The notes beneath the pieces were generated by a model. It was not told where the DNA came from, ran no database searches, and was given only the letters and a program-made list of their open reading frames with translations. Positions 33,644-40,573 of a DNA stretch of 45,689 nt are shown here, in pieces. The number at the start of each line of letters is the position of its first letter. The stretch's first letter is position 1. A program made the position numbers and the translations under genes. Origin of the DNA: Pontibacillus chungwhensis BH030062 (GTDB lineage Bacteria > Bacillota > Bacilli > Bacillales > BH030062); assembly GCF_000770675.1 (NCBI RefSeq), contig NZ_AVBG01000021.1, positions 1 through 45,689 of the forward strand, read 5' to 3'.

Positions 33644-34285
33644 ATGAAACGCATGACCATCGTGTTTACTCTTCTCTTGTTAACTGCTTGTAATGGAGAG
33701 ATGGTTAACACAGCTAACGAGACTTCATTAGTAGAACCAGAACAGGCTACGATCCAGCCTCTGTCTTCTACGAGTGTTAATGCAACAAGAAATGGCTCTG
33801 AAAGCGGGCAACCAACCATGCTCCAAGAACCTGAGCAAAACGGAATCTCCCCTACTCGTATCCGAATCCCCGCCATCAATGTTGATGCACCCATCGTTCA
33901 AAAAAGGTTGAACGAAGAGCGCGAGATGGAGGTTCCTGATAACGGCGAGGATGTTGGTTGGTTTGAACCAGGTACCATGCCAGGTAATAGCGGTAACGCG
34001 ATCCTTGCCGGTCATGTTGATGATCGCAATGGCCCAGCAGTTTTCTTTGACCTCAAAGAATTGGAACAAGGAGATTTAATCTATTTAACAGGTAAAGATG
34101 GTAAGGAACTTACTTTTGAAGTCAAGAAAGTCATTGCTTACCCAAAAGACAATGCTCCTCTTCATAAGATTTTCGGGCCATCTAACCAAAGAAATCTTAA
34201 TCTCTTAACCTGTACAGGTACATTTGATCATTCAATCCAAGATCACGAAGAGCGCCTGGTTGTTTATACTTCACTAAAGCCCTAA
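33644..34285 (+). CDS. Class F-like sortase with a lipoprotein signal
   Basis: 213 aa from ATG 33644. Sortase triad: His124 in ILAGHVDD, Cys190 in LLTCTG, Arg204 in EERLVVY. The N-terminus MKRMTIVFTLLLLTACNGE holds LTAC, a lipobox with Cys16, so it may be lipidated instead of anchored by a transmembrane helix. A low-complexity spacer (17-65) precedes the catalytic domain, which starts near TRIRIPAINVDAPI. Start is 1 nt after the DUF4397 gene stop. Confidence 0.88.
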   Translation: MKRMTIVFTLLLLTACNGEMVNTANETSLVEPEQATIQPLSSTSVNATRNGSESGQPTMLQEPEQNGISPTRIRIPAINVDAPIVQKRLNEEREMEVPDNGEDVGWFEPGTMPGNSGNAILAGHVDDRNGPAVFFDLKELEQGDLIYLTGKDGKELTFEVKKVIAYPKDNAPLHKIFGPSNQRNLNLLTCTGTFDHSIQDHEERLVVYTSLKP

Positions 34286-34296
34286 CAGAAAGCCTC

Positions 34297-34335
34297 AGTC
34301 CATCTTTAAAATTCTAAAGATGGACTGGTTTTTTT
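34297..34335 (+). terminator. Sortase operon terminator
   Basis: AGTCCATCTTT/AAAGATGGACT followed by ggTTTTTTT. Confidence 0.9.
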
Positions 34336-34413
34336 GAAATATTTTTTAAAAATGAGCAAAATAATGATTCCCTTTTTCACTTGCATCGAGTACTATAAGG
34401 TTAGAGATATGAT

Positions 34414-34619
34414 GCGAAATCATAAATTATTAATAGACAATTTCGCAGGGAAGGCAAATGGTGAGCCACCAGTTACGACTGGTCCTAGTGGGTTCGATTC
34501 CCACCCCGGATTTTTGTGAGCATTTGATAAAAATTCGAGGGTGGTTCGAGACCAGGAAACCAATGTGTGGATTCCAGCGACGGTACATTTCTGCCCTCTT
34601 GACCAGGAGGGTATTTTTT
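34414..34619 (+). promoter_or_regulatory. Acetyltransferase leader with tRNA-like fold and terminator overlapping the ribosome-binding site
   Basis: GCGAAAT/ATTTCGC hairpin (34414-34446). tRNA-like part 34444-34511: two-base AA linker, D-arm GGC-aaatggtga-GCC, anticodon-like arm ACCAG-TTACGA-CTGGT (6-nt loop), 4-nt variable part, T-arm GTGGG-TTCGATT-CCCAC, acceptor strand CCCGGAT, but only 4 of 7 acceptor pairs and no CCA. Terminator 34592-34613 (9-bp stem, six T) ends one base before the ATG and holds AGGAGGG. Antiterminator: 34537-34544 with 34591-34598. Competing stem: 34501-34506 with 34539-34544. Confidence 0.6.
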
Positions 34620-35171
34620 ATGTTGAAAAAACGCGATTTGCACGATTCCCCGCACCTTTTCGATTTGATGTCTGACCCTGAAGTTTTCCCTTATGTCCGC
34701 CACAAAGCTTATTCCTCAGATGAATATTACTTTCTAACAAAACAAACCCTCGAGGCTGAAGAACGCGGCGAATTAATTTCAAGAACCATTGTAGACGAAT
34801 GGCACCAGCCGATTGGTACAATCAACTTGTTTGATATGGACAACAACACTGGTTTCCTGGCAACGTGGTTAGGTAAACCGTTCCACGGAAAAGGGTATAA
34901 CCGTTTAGCTAAAGAAGCTTTCTTCGAAGAGTTGTTTTTTGAGTTAGATGTGCAAACCATTTTCATGAAAATTCGAAAAAGCAATCCAAGATCTCAGAAA
35001 GCTGCTCTAAAACTCCCGTACTGCTCTATAGCAAACAAAAGTTATCCAGAAGTTTACCATTGGATCAATAAAGAAGATGAGGTATTTGATCTCTTTGCGA
35101 TTTCTAAAGATCAATTTGTCTTTCATTACTACCGTACAGACGAAGGTGAAGAACAAGCGCAAGAAGCATGA
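34620..35171 (+). CDS. GNAT-family N-acetyltransferase (RimJ/RimL-like)
   Basis: 183 aa from ATG 34620, where AGGAGGG is 8 nt upstream. The frame is open back to 34458, but that part is the structured leader. MLKKRDLHDSPHLFDLMSDPEVFPYVR and TINLFDMDNNTGFLATWLGKPFHGKGYNRLAKEA split into strand, acetyl-CoA loop (KPFHGKGYNR) and helix as in RimJ/RimL-type GNATs. Target unknown: ribosomal protein, aminoacyl-tRNA or small molecule. Confidence 0.82.
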   Translation: MLKKRDLHDSPHLFDLMSDPEVFPYVRHKAYSSDEYYFLTKQTLEAEERGELISRTIVDEWHQPIGTINLFDMDNNTGFLATWLGKPFHGKGYNRLAKEAFFEELFFELDVQTIFMKIRKSNPRSQKAALKLPYCSIANKSYPEVYHWINKEDEVFDLFAISKDQFVFHYYRTDEGEEQAQEA

Positions 35172-35181
35172 AAACCAGCTT

Positions 35182-35221
35182 AAAGAGCTACTCGTACCCA
35201 ATAAGGCGAGTAGCTCTTTTT
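35182..35221 (+). terminator. Acetyltransferase terminator
   Basis: AAAGAGCTACTCG/CGAGTAGCTCTTT with T5. Confidence 0.92.
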
Positions 35222-35274
35222 GTATAATTTTCCTCTTTTCCGCCTATCCTATAACTAAAAAGGAGGCATCTCTA

Positions 35275-35397
35275 ATGAAATCAAAAGCCCAACAAGCCAA
35301 AGAACGACGCAGCAAATTAAGTAAAGCTCAAGAAGTGATGTATCGTAAAGAATTTAAACGAGCAAACACAGCTCTCGATCATGCAAAGAAGAGTTGA
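35275..35397 (+). CDS. yfhE: YfhE family small protein
   Basis: 40 aa, very short. MKSKAQQAKERRSKLSKAQE then VMYRKEFKRANTALDHAKKS has the LSKAQEVxYxxEFKxA core of YfhE. AAGGAGG is 7-8 nt upstream of the ATG. Highly basic; function unknown. In B. subtilis it neighbours yfhF, here separated by the cassettes at 29706-35171. Confidence 0.85.
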   Translation: MKSKAQQAKERRSKLSKAQEVMYRKEFKRANTALDHAKKS

Positions 35398-35428
35398 TTT
35401 TTTTGAAAATTAACCCTGTTGAAAAAAG

Positions 35429-35601
35429 TTATCCACACAGTTGTGCACACTGTTAACAACCTTGGAAAAAGCTTTCATATCCGTCCCCCATTTTGTGTAT
35501 AATAAAATGTGTATAACTTTTCAGAATTTTGTGGATTATGTTGATAACATCTGGAAAACACATGTATATTACACTTCACTTGTGGATATAACTGTGTATA
35601 A
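35429..35601. promoter_or_regulatory. DnaA-box cluster
   Basis: Perfect TTATNCACA boxes: 35429-35437 (+), 35494-35502 (-), 35508-35516 (-), 35593-35601 (-). One-mismatch boxes: 35441-35449, 35530-35538, 35539-35547, 35581-35589. The region is AT-rich and non-coding. Confidence 0.85.
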
Positions 35602-35602
35602 C
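35575..35602 (+). promoter_or_regulatory. Promoter of the putative small RNA, overlapped by DnaA boxes
   Basis: TTCACT (35575-35580), 16 nt, TATAAC (35597-35602). The box at 35593-35601 covers the -10 and the one at 35581-35589 lies in the spacer. The expected start is near 35608. Confidence 0.45.
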
Positions 35603-35603
35603 A

Positions 35604-35722
35604 GATTGTTCCATTCAAGCGAACTATATCGCAATCACATGCACCGATTCCTCCCCTTTTCGTGCACATATAGAATGGAGCAATCACTCTGTACGGCTAC
35701 CTAACTAGTAGCCGTTTTTTTT
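35604..35722 (+). ncRNA. Putative small RNA with C-rich loop
   Basis: A long hairpin: GATTGTTCCATTC (35604-35616) pairs with GAATGGAGCAATC (35673-35685, one mismatch); inner pairs TATAT/ATATA and TGCAC/GTGCA. The apical 17-nt loop contains CCTCCCC (35650-35656), complementary to a Shine-Dalgarno GGGGAGG. A strong terminator follows (35693-35722, ACGGCTAC/GTAGCCGT, T8). No coding gene ends here. Confidence 0.55.
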
Positions 35723-35726
35723 ATTT

Positions 35727-36440
35727 CCGGACGCTTCAGGAGGGCGTCCTGGTGCTTTGTGGCTTGGTCCGGGCGCTCTGGGGCGGCGTCCTGACTCTTG
35801 GCGGCCTTGTCCGGACACTACGGGGCGGCTTCCCGACGCTTGGCGGCCTTGTCCGGACACTACGGGGCGGCTTCCCGACGCTTGGCGGTTTTGTCTGGAC
35901 ACTACGGGGCGGCGTCTCGACACTTAGCGCCTCCGTCCAGACACTACGGGGCGGCTTCTCGACGCTTGGCGGCCTTGACCGGACACCCAGAGCCGGCGTC
36001 TCCACACTTAGCGCTTCCGTCCAGACTCCCAGAGCCGGCTTCTCGACACTTAGTGCCTCCGTCCAGACTCCCTGCGCCGGCTTCTCGACACTTAGCACCT
36101 CCGTCCAGACTCCCAGAGCCGGCGTCTCGACACTTAGCGCCTCCGTCCAGACTCCCAGAGCCGGCGTCTCGACACTTAGCACCTCCGTCCGGACTCCCAG
36201 AGCCGGCGTCTCGACACTTAGCGCTTCCGTCCAGACACCCAGCGGCGGCGTCTCGACACTTAGCGCCTCCGTCCGGACTCCCAGAGCCGGCGTCTCGACA
36301 CTTAGCACCTCCGGCCAGACACCCAGAGCCGGCGTCCCGACACTCGGCACCTCCGTCCAGACAACCAGAGCCGGCGTCTCGACGCTTTACGACCCTGACC
36401 AGACACTCAGCCACGCACTCCCGACAATAAAGCATGTCAG
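35727..36440. repeat. GC-rich tandem array, 17 units of exactly 42 bp
   Basis: Units start at 35727 and every 42 bases to 36399. Core: CCrGACwCyCAGAGCCGGCG then TCTCGACACTTAGCrCCTCCGT, with a GGGGCGGC-type variant in the first six. Units differ at many bases but show no insertion or deletion. The GC content is far above the neighbours. Several frames are open on both strands because 42 is a multiple of 3; the GTG at 35752 has AGGAGGG 7 nt upstream, but that motif also lies inside a degenerate unit. Coding status is undecided. Confidence 0.9.
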
Positions 36441-36473
36441 GCACCCTTTAACAAACTAAAGGGTGTCTGACAC
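36436..36473. repeat. Dispersed palindromic repeat, variant complete copy
   Basis: GTCAGgCACCCTTTA/TAAAGGGTGtCTGAC with a 6-nt loop; one G/T pair in each arm. Same family as 4004-4051. Confidence 0.75.
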
Positions 36474-36531
36474 ACTTTATTGCTCTACTAGGCTAACGTA
36501 AAAGTTATTGCTCCCTTTTAGGCTTTTGTTT

Positions 36532-36540
36532 TGTTATAAT
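36532..36540 (+). promoter_or_regulatory. Extended -10 promoter of the GGDEF-EAL gene
   Basis: TGtTATAAT (36532-36540), 29 bp upstream of the start codon; no strong -35. Confidence 0.5.
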
Positions 36541-36569
36541 ACTTTTATCTTGAAGACTGAAGGAGGAGC

Positions 36570-38909
36570 ATGTCGATTATGCTACAATCTGAGCCAGAAC
36601 TATTTGAAGTACTCCAGCTTATTTACCGTGAAATGGATAAACGCAGTGTTCCTGAGGCGATCTATTATGCTCTTGAGCAGATGAATCATTTTTTCCAAAG
36701 TGATGGCGCCGTCGTATATACAACTCATAACGGTCGTATGTTCCCGGAATACGAAGCGATTTTAAATACAAGTCTATATCCCCTTCCTTTGTTATCTCCT
36801 CAGTGGTTAAACGAAGTACATGCCTCGGACAAGTATATCCATACCAATCCTCTTTCTTCCCCTATTATCGAACCATTTAAAAACATGCCCGCAGCTCATC
36901 ACATTGTCGTTCCTTTAGAGTATAAAGACCTGCAATTAAATGGAGCTCTTGTAGTATTTTCAGACAAACCCTTTAAGCATCATCATTATATTACGCCACT
37001 CATTACATTAATTGGGGTCATGTTAGCTCAGAAACAACCAGCTTCCAAAGTCCAGGAAGAAGGCGTGTTATACAGAACAGACCAAGTTCGACGTCAACAA
37101 GCCGAGTTTATGCGACTCGCTAAAGACGAACGACTCAACTCTGTAGATTTAGTTCCTGCTATGAGAATGCTTTGTGAATCCACAGCCCATACGCTCGGAG
37201 CTAGCCGTACTAGCATCTGGCTGAAAGAAAAGGATCAATACTCATCATACTTTGAGAATATTACAACGTACTCGAGTGAAACAAGGTCCCATTCAAAAGC
37301 AGATCCTTTGAGAAAAGATGAACACCCCACGTACTTTGAAACAATCGAGGAAGAGCGTACCGTTTCAATAGACAACATAATTCTTGATCATCGTGTTAAT
37401 GAGTTACAAGACATTTACTTTCACAAAAACAACATACACGCATTACTAGATGCACCGATTCTTTGTAACGGGGAATCAATTGGAGTTTTATGTGTCGAAC
37501 ATACACACCCAAGGCACTGGACATTTGAAGAAGAAGCTTTTGTTAGCTCCATTGCAGACCTGACTGCTTTTGTACTAGAACATATTGAACGTAAGAAAGC
37601 TGAGAATGAGATACGCAACCTTGCTTACGTTGATCCATTTACCCAGTTACCTAACCGCAATCAAATGGAAGCTTATATGGAAGAAAAGATCGAACAGGTA
37701 GATGAAGAGATAGACAAATTTGCCGCAATCTATATTGATTTAGATCAGTTCTGGAAAGTTAACGAAGCGCTAGGGTATAAAGTCGGAGATCAACTGATTC
37801 TCGCCATTACGAAACGTATCCATCACTTACTTGAAGACGGGGAACATTTGGGGCGTTTAAATGGGGATAGCTTTCTCTTGCTAACCCAAGTTACTTCTGA
37901 CCAACACGCTCTTTACCGTCGTATTCAGACCTTTAAGGACGCGTTTAAGGAAGCTTTTACCGTGAGCGAACAGTGCTTATTCTTAACGTGTAGTTTTGGG
38001 ATTGCATTTTATCCCGAGCATGGAGATTATTCTGGGGTTTTAATCCAAAATGCACATCGAGCTACTTATGAAGCAAAGCACTCAGGGCGAAATGGACTTC
38101 AAGTCTATCAAGATTCAATGGAACACCAATCAAAAGAACGCCTGATCTTTGAAATGAATCTTATGCAAGGGTTACATGAAGGCCAATTTCAACTATATTA
38201 TCAACCTCAAATTGACCTTCACACGAAGAAAGTTGTCGGAATGGAAGCCTTAATTCGCTGGCATCACCATGAGCATGGCCTTATTTCTCCAGCTGATTTT
38301 ATTCCATTAGCTGAAATCACAGGACACATTGTCCCGCTTGGAGAATGGGTTATACAAGAAGCTGCTCATCAATTGAAAGAGTGGAATGCAATGGGATTTA
38401 GAGGTCTCACTGTTTCTGTGAATATATCGCCGCGTCAGTTCCAACAAGGAAATCTTCCTGAAGTCATCCAAGAGGCCATCACTCAAACAGACATCGAGCC
38501 CTCATCTCTTATTATCGAAATCACTGAGAGCTTAGCTATGGAAAATCAGGAACGAATCATGAAACAAATGGATGCCATCCGAAATCTAGGATGTTGCATT
38601 GCCATTGATGACTTTGGCTCTGGGTATTCGTCATTACGCTACCTTCAACACTTCCCTATCCAATCGTTGAAAATTGATCGTCGCTTCGTAGAGAATATAC
38701 ATTCAAACCAAAAGGATGCAGCTATTGCGAGCACAATGATTAACCTAGGCAAAAGCTTGGAATTGACTGTGGTTGCAGAGGGTATAGAAGAAATGGAACA
38801 ACTTAAAACCTTAAGAAAAATGAACTGTCACCAGGTACAAGGCTACTTCATTTCAAGACCGCTTCCTGTTCAAGATATTACAACATGGATGGAACAGTAC
38901 TCTTTATAA
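36570..38909 (+). CDS. GAF-GAF-GGDEF(degenerate)-EAL cyclic-di-GMP phosphodiesterase
   Basis: 779 aa, no membrane segment. Two GAF sensor domains (about 15-160 and 195-345), a GGDEF domain (about 350-510) and an EAL domain (about 525-770). The cyclase motif is NGDSF instead of GGDEF, so it is probably inactive. EAL residues look intact: MEALIRW, NISPRQF, EITES, DDFGSGYSS, LKIDRRF, VVAEGIE, QGYFISRPL. It should hydrolyse c-di-GMP, with GAF input from an unknown ligand. GGAGG lies just ahead of the ATG. Confidence 0.92.
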   Translation: MSIMLQSEPELFEVLQLIYREMDKRSVPEAIYYALEQMNHFFQSDGAVVYTTHNGRMFPEYEAILNTSLYPLPLLSPQWLNEVHASDKYIHTNPLSSPIIEPFKNMPAAHHIVVPLEYKDLQLNGALVVFSDKPFKHHHYITPLITLIGVMLAQKQPASKVQEEGVLYRTDQVRRQQAEFMRLAKDERLNSVDLVPAMRMLCESTAHTLGASRTSIWLKEKDQYSSYFENITTYSSETRSHSKADPLRKDEHPTYFETIEEERTVSIDNIILDHRVNELQDIYFHKNNIHALLDAPILCNGESIGVLCVEHTHPRHWTFEEEAFVSSIADLTAFVLEHIERKKAENEIRNLAYVDPFTQLPNRNQMEAYMEEKIEQVDEEIDKFAAIYIDLDQFWKVNEALGYKVGDQLILAITKRIHHLLEDGEHLGRLNGDSFLLLTQVTSDQHALYRRIQTFKDAFKEAFTVSEQCLFLTCSFGIAFYPEHGDYSGVLIQNAHRATYEAKHSGRNGLQVYQDSMEHQSKERLIFEMNLMQGLHEGQFQLYYQPQIDLHTKKVVGMEALIRWHHHEHGLISPADFIPLAEITGHIVPLGEWVIQEAAHQLKEWNAMGFRGLTVSVNISPRQFQQGNLPEVIQEAITQTDIEPSSLIIEITESLAMENQERIMKQMDAIRNLGCCIAIDDFGSGYSSLRYLQHFPIQSLKIDRRFVENIHSNQKDAAIASTMINLGKSLELTVVAEGIEEMEQLKTLRKMNCHQVQGYFISRPLPVQDITTWMEQYSL

Positions 38910-38917
38910 GCAAAAAA

Positions 38918-38941
38918 CAGCATCTCTACTATGAGATGCTG
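38918..38941 (-). terminator. Terminator of the HpaB-like gene
   Basis: CAGCATCTC/GAGATGCTG; the T run lies on the minus-strand side (TTTTTT). It may also help stop the EAL gene. Confidence 0.75.
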
Positions 38942-38986
38942 GTTCTCAATATAGGTTATATTAGCGCAATGCCCACTTAATGGCTG

Positions 38987-40462
38987 TCACTTTAAGAAAC
39001 GCTTCACCCGACGGACCGCACTATCAGTTGAATACGCCCTATACACAGCGTGGGCAAGTCTAACAGGATCCCCGAAAAAGAAACGTTCATAAAGAGTTTG
39101 TCTTGAACCAAATTCACTCATCGACAAATCCCAAGCAAGGCGGAATAGCTCGACTTTTTCCTTCCCGCCCTTTTCATACCCTTTTAAATAGAAGGTAAGA
39201 TCTTCACCTAATTCAGAGGAAAAGTCACGTTCAGAAGGGAGGGTCACCATCCCGCTAGCACCGAGTTGTTGAAGAATTTCCATACAACGAGGATAGAAAC
39301 TCTGGAATTCATTCACTGCTACATAAAGAGGTATAGGATCGGGGATATAAACCCCACTTTGATCTAACTTCCCTGTTCCTTCTGCCTTGAACAAAAGGGC
39401 TTTTATGGACTCAACGCCCCGAATCATTTCCGCCATCTTCCCCTGCACATGCTCATACTCATCGATATTAATCATCTCAATAATAGATTGAGCCACCCCA
39501 AGGGCAAATTCAGCCTTTATCACTTGCCTCGAAACAATTTGATGGAGAGTAAACGGGATAAACTTCCCATCTTGATACAGACTCGCTACTGCCCTTATAT
39601 TTTCATAAATAAACACCCGCTCCCAAGGGACGATGACATCATCGAACAAAACGACTGTATCCATTTCATCAAACCGCGAAGAAAGAGGTGTATTACAATG
39701 GGCGAAAGAGCGCCTGCATACAAATTTCAATCCGTTTGTATCACTTGGTATCGAAAATAAGTATGATTGATCGTCTTCTGCTGTCCCCGGGGTGGAATAC
39801 ACAATAATCTCGTCTGTGATCCCTCCTTGTGTTGCAAGTAATTTCGCCCCTCTGATCACCAAACCTTCGTCCCTTTTATCTATGATGCGTGCATTTGTAA
39901 CCTCTTCATCAAGAACAGAAAGCTTCGATCGGTTTGATTGAGGACTAATAAACGTATGAGTAAAAGATAAATCATTCTCTCGAGCGTATTCGTAAAAACT
40001 CTTCAATTTCTTTGGGAATGTTTTCTTCTCTCCTTTAAGGACTTCAAGAGAAGCAGCAAATGAAGCTAATACCGTATTCATATAATCCGGACTTCTCCCC
40101 ATAAGTCCTCCATTAAATGACGCCCACTCCTGAATCATGTCTCTTCTCTTCTGTAAATCCTCTTTTGAACGAGGGATAAGGTAAGAGACACCAACATCCT
40201 CCCCTGTTTTCTCACATTTAAAAGTCATATTTTTCTTCTGGTGTTGCAAATCATATAAAGCTGCTTGGCTTTTAATCATTCCAGCAAAAGCAGGGTGCTC
40301 CGAGATCTTTCCCGTTATCTTCTGCCCGTCATACCACACATCGCTCTTAAGTGCATTGACTCTTCTGAGGTACTCATCGCCTGTTATAGCCGGCATATCC
40401 TCACATCCCATTTTAGAAAGTTCATATCCTATATTATTAGGGAATCCACTAAACGTGAGCAT
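38987..40462 (-). CDS. HpaB/YoaI-type flavin-dependent monooxygenase, oxygenase component
   Basis: 491 aa from ATG 40462, or 469 aa from the ATG at 40396. The second start gives MPAITGDEYLRRVNALKSDVWYDGQKI, aligning with B. subtilis YoaI, but its ribosome-binding site is very close. Motifs MGRSPDYMNTV and SFAHCNTPLSSRFDEMD split here match the 4-hydroxyphenylacetate 3-hydroxylase oxygenase family, which uses reduced FAD to hydroxylate phenols. No flavin reductase is adjacent. A terminator lies immediately before the first ATG. Confidence 0.82.
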   Translation of the reverse strand: MLTFSGFPNNIGYELSKMGCEDMPAITGDEYLRRVNALKSDVWYDGQKITGKISEHPAFAGMIKSQAALYDLQHQKKNMTFKCEKTGEDVGVSYLIPRSKEDLQKRRDMIQEWASFNGGLMGRSPDYMNTVLASFAASLEVLKGEKKTFPKKLKSFYEYARENDLSFTHTFISPQSNRSKLSVLDEEVTNARIIDKRDEGLVIRGAKLLATQGGITDEIIVYSTPGTAEDDQSYLFSIPSDTNGLKFVCRRSFAHCNTPLSSRFDEMDTVVLFDDVIVPWERVFIYENIRAVASLYQDGKFIPFTLHQIVSRQVIKAEFALGVAQSIIEMINIDEYEHVQGKMAEMIRGVESIKALLFKAEGTGKLDQSGVYIPDPIPLYVAVNEFQSFYPRCMEILQQLGASGMVTLPSERDFSSELGEDLTFYLKGYEKGGKEKVELFRLAWDLSMSEFGSRQTLYERFFFGDPVRLAHAVYRAYSTDSAVRRVKRFLK

Positions 40463-40469
40463 AAGAAAA

Positions 40470-40493
40470 CCCTCGTTCCAAAGAGAACGAGGG
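40470..40493 (-). terminator. gltS terminator, 8 nt before the first hpaB-like ATG
   Basis: CCCTCGTTC/GAACGAGGG with a 6-nt loop, followed on the minus strand by TTTTCTT and the ATG at 40462. Its 3' arm GAGGG would be the ribosome-binding site of that start. Confidence 0.85.
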
Positions 40494-40510
40494 AATAGAA
40501 AAATGGTTCG

Positions 40511-40527
40511 TCTGACACGTCAGACCT
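40511..40527. promoter_or_regulatory. Short palindrome in the gltS–hpaB intergenic region
   Basis: GTCTGAC-ac-GTCAGAC, a 16-bp dyad with two central bases, between the gltS stop and the terminator. Could be an operator; no promoter was identified with confidence. Confidence 0.4.
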
Positions 40528-40573
40528 AGATAGCACCCCTGATTTATAGAAGCGACCATTTTAATCATTTATA

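Noticed and set aside
34444-34511. Functional tRNA gene (Arg, ACG)
   Set aside because: The anticodon loop is one base short, three of seven acceptor pairs are broken, and no CCA or promoter/terminator pair of its own is seen.
34409-34519. 36-codon ORF across the tRNA-like leader
   Set aside because: It has only a weak AAGG ahead of it and simply reads through the structured element. Kept as a possibility, not a feature.
34458-34619. 54-residue N-terminal extension of the GNAT protein
   Set aside because: The extension covers the structured leader and the terminator; the ATG at 34620 has the proper ribosome-binding site and matches where the GNAT fold begins.
34530-34620. T-box riboswitch before the GNAT gene
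   Set aside because: GAGGGTGG resembles part of the T-box, but the conserved bulge sequence and a specifier loop are missing.
35429-35601. Chromosomal or plasmid replication origin
   Set aside because: No dnaA, dnaN or rep gene is near and no clear unwinding element was identified, so I call it only a DnaA-box cluster.
35727-36440. CRISPR array
   Set aside because: The units are contiguous, with no unique spacers between constant repeats, and no cas genes are near.
35705-36459. Overlapping long ORFs on both strands in the 42-bp array (e.g. 35736-36350 minus, 35798-36430 plus, 35944-36444 minus)
   Set aside because: Any stop-free 42-bp unit repeated in phase gives several open frames. Only the GTG at 35752 has a ribosome-binding site, and even that lies in a degenerate unit, so I list a repeat, not genes.
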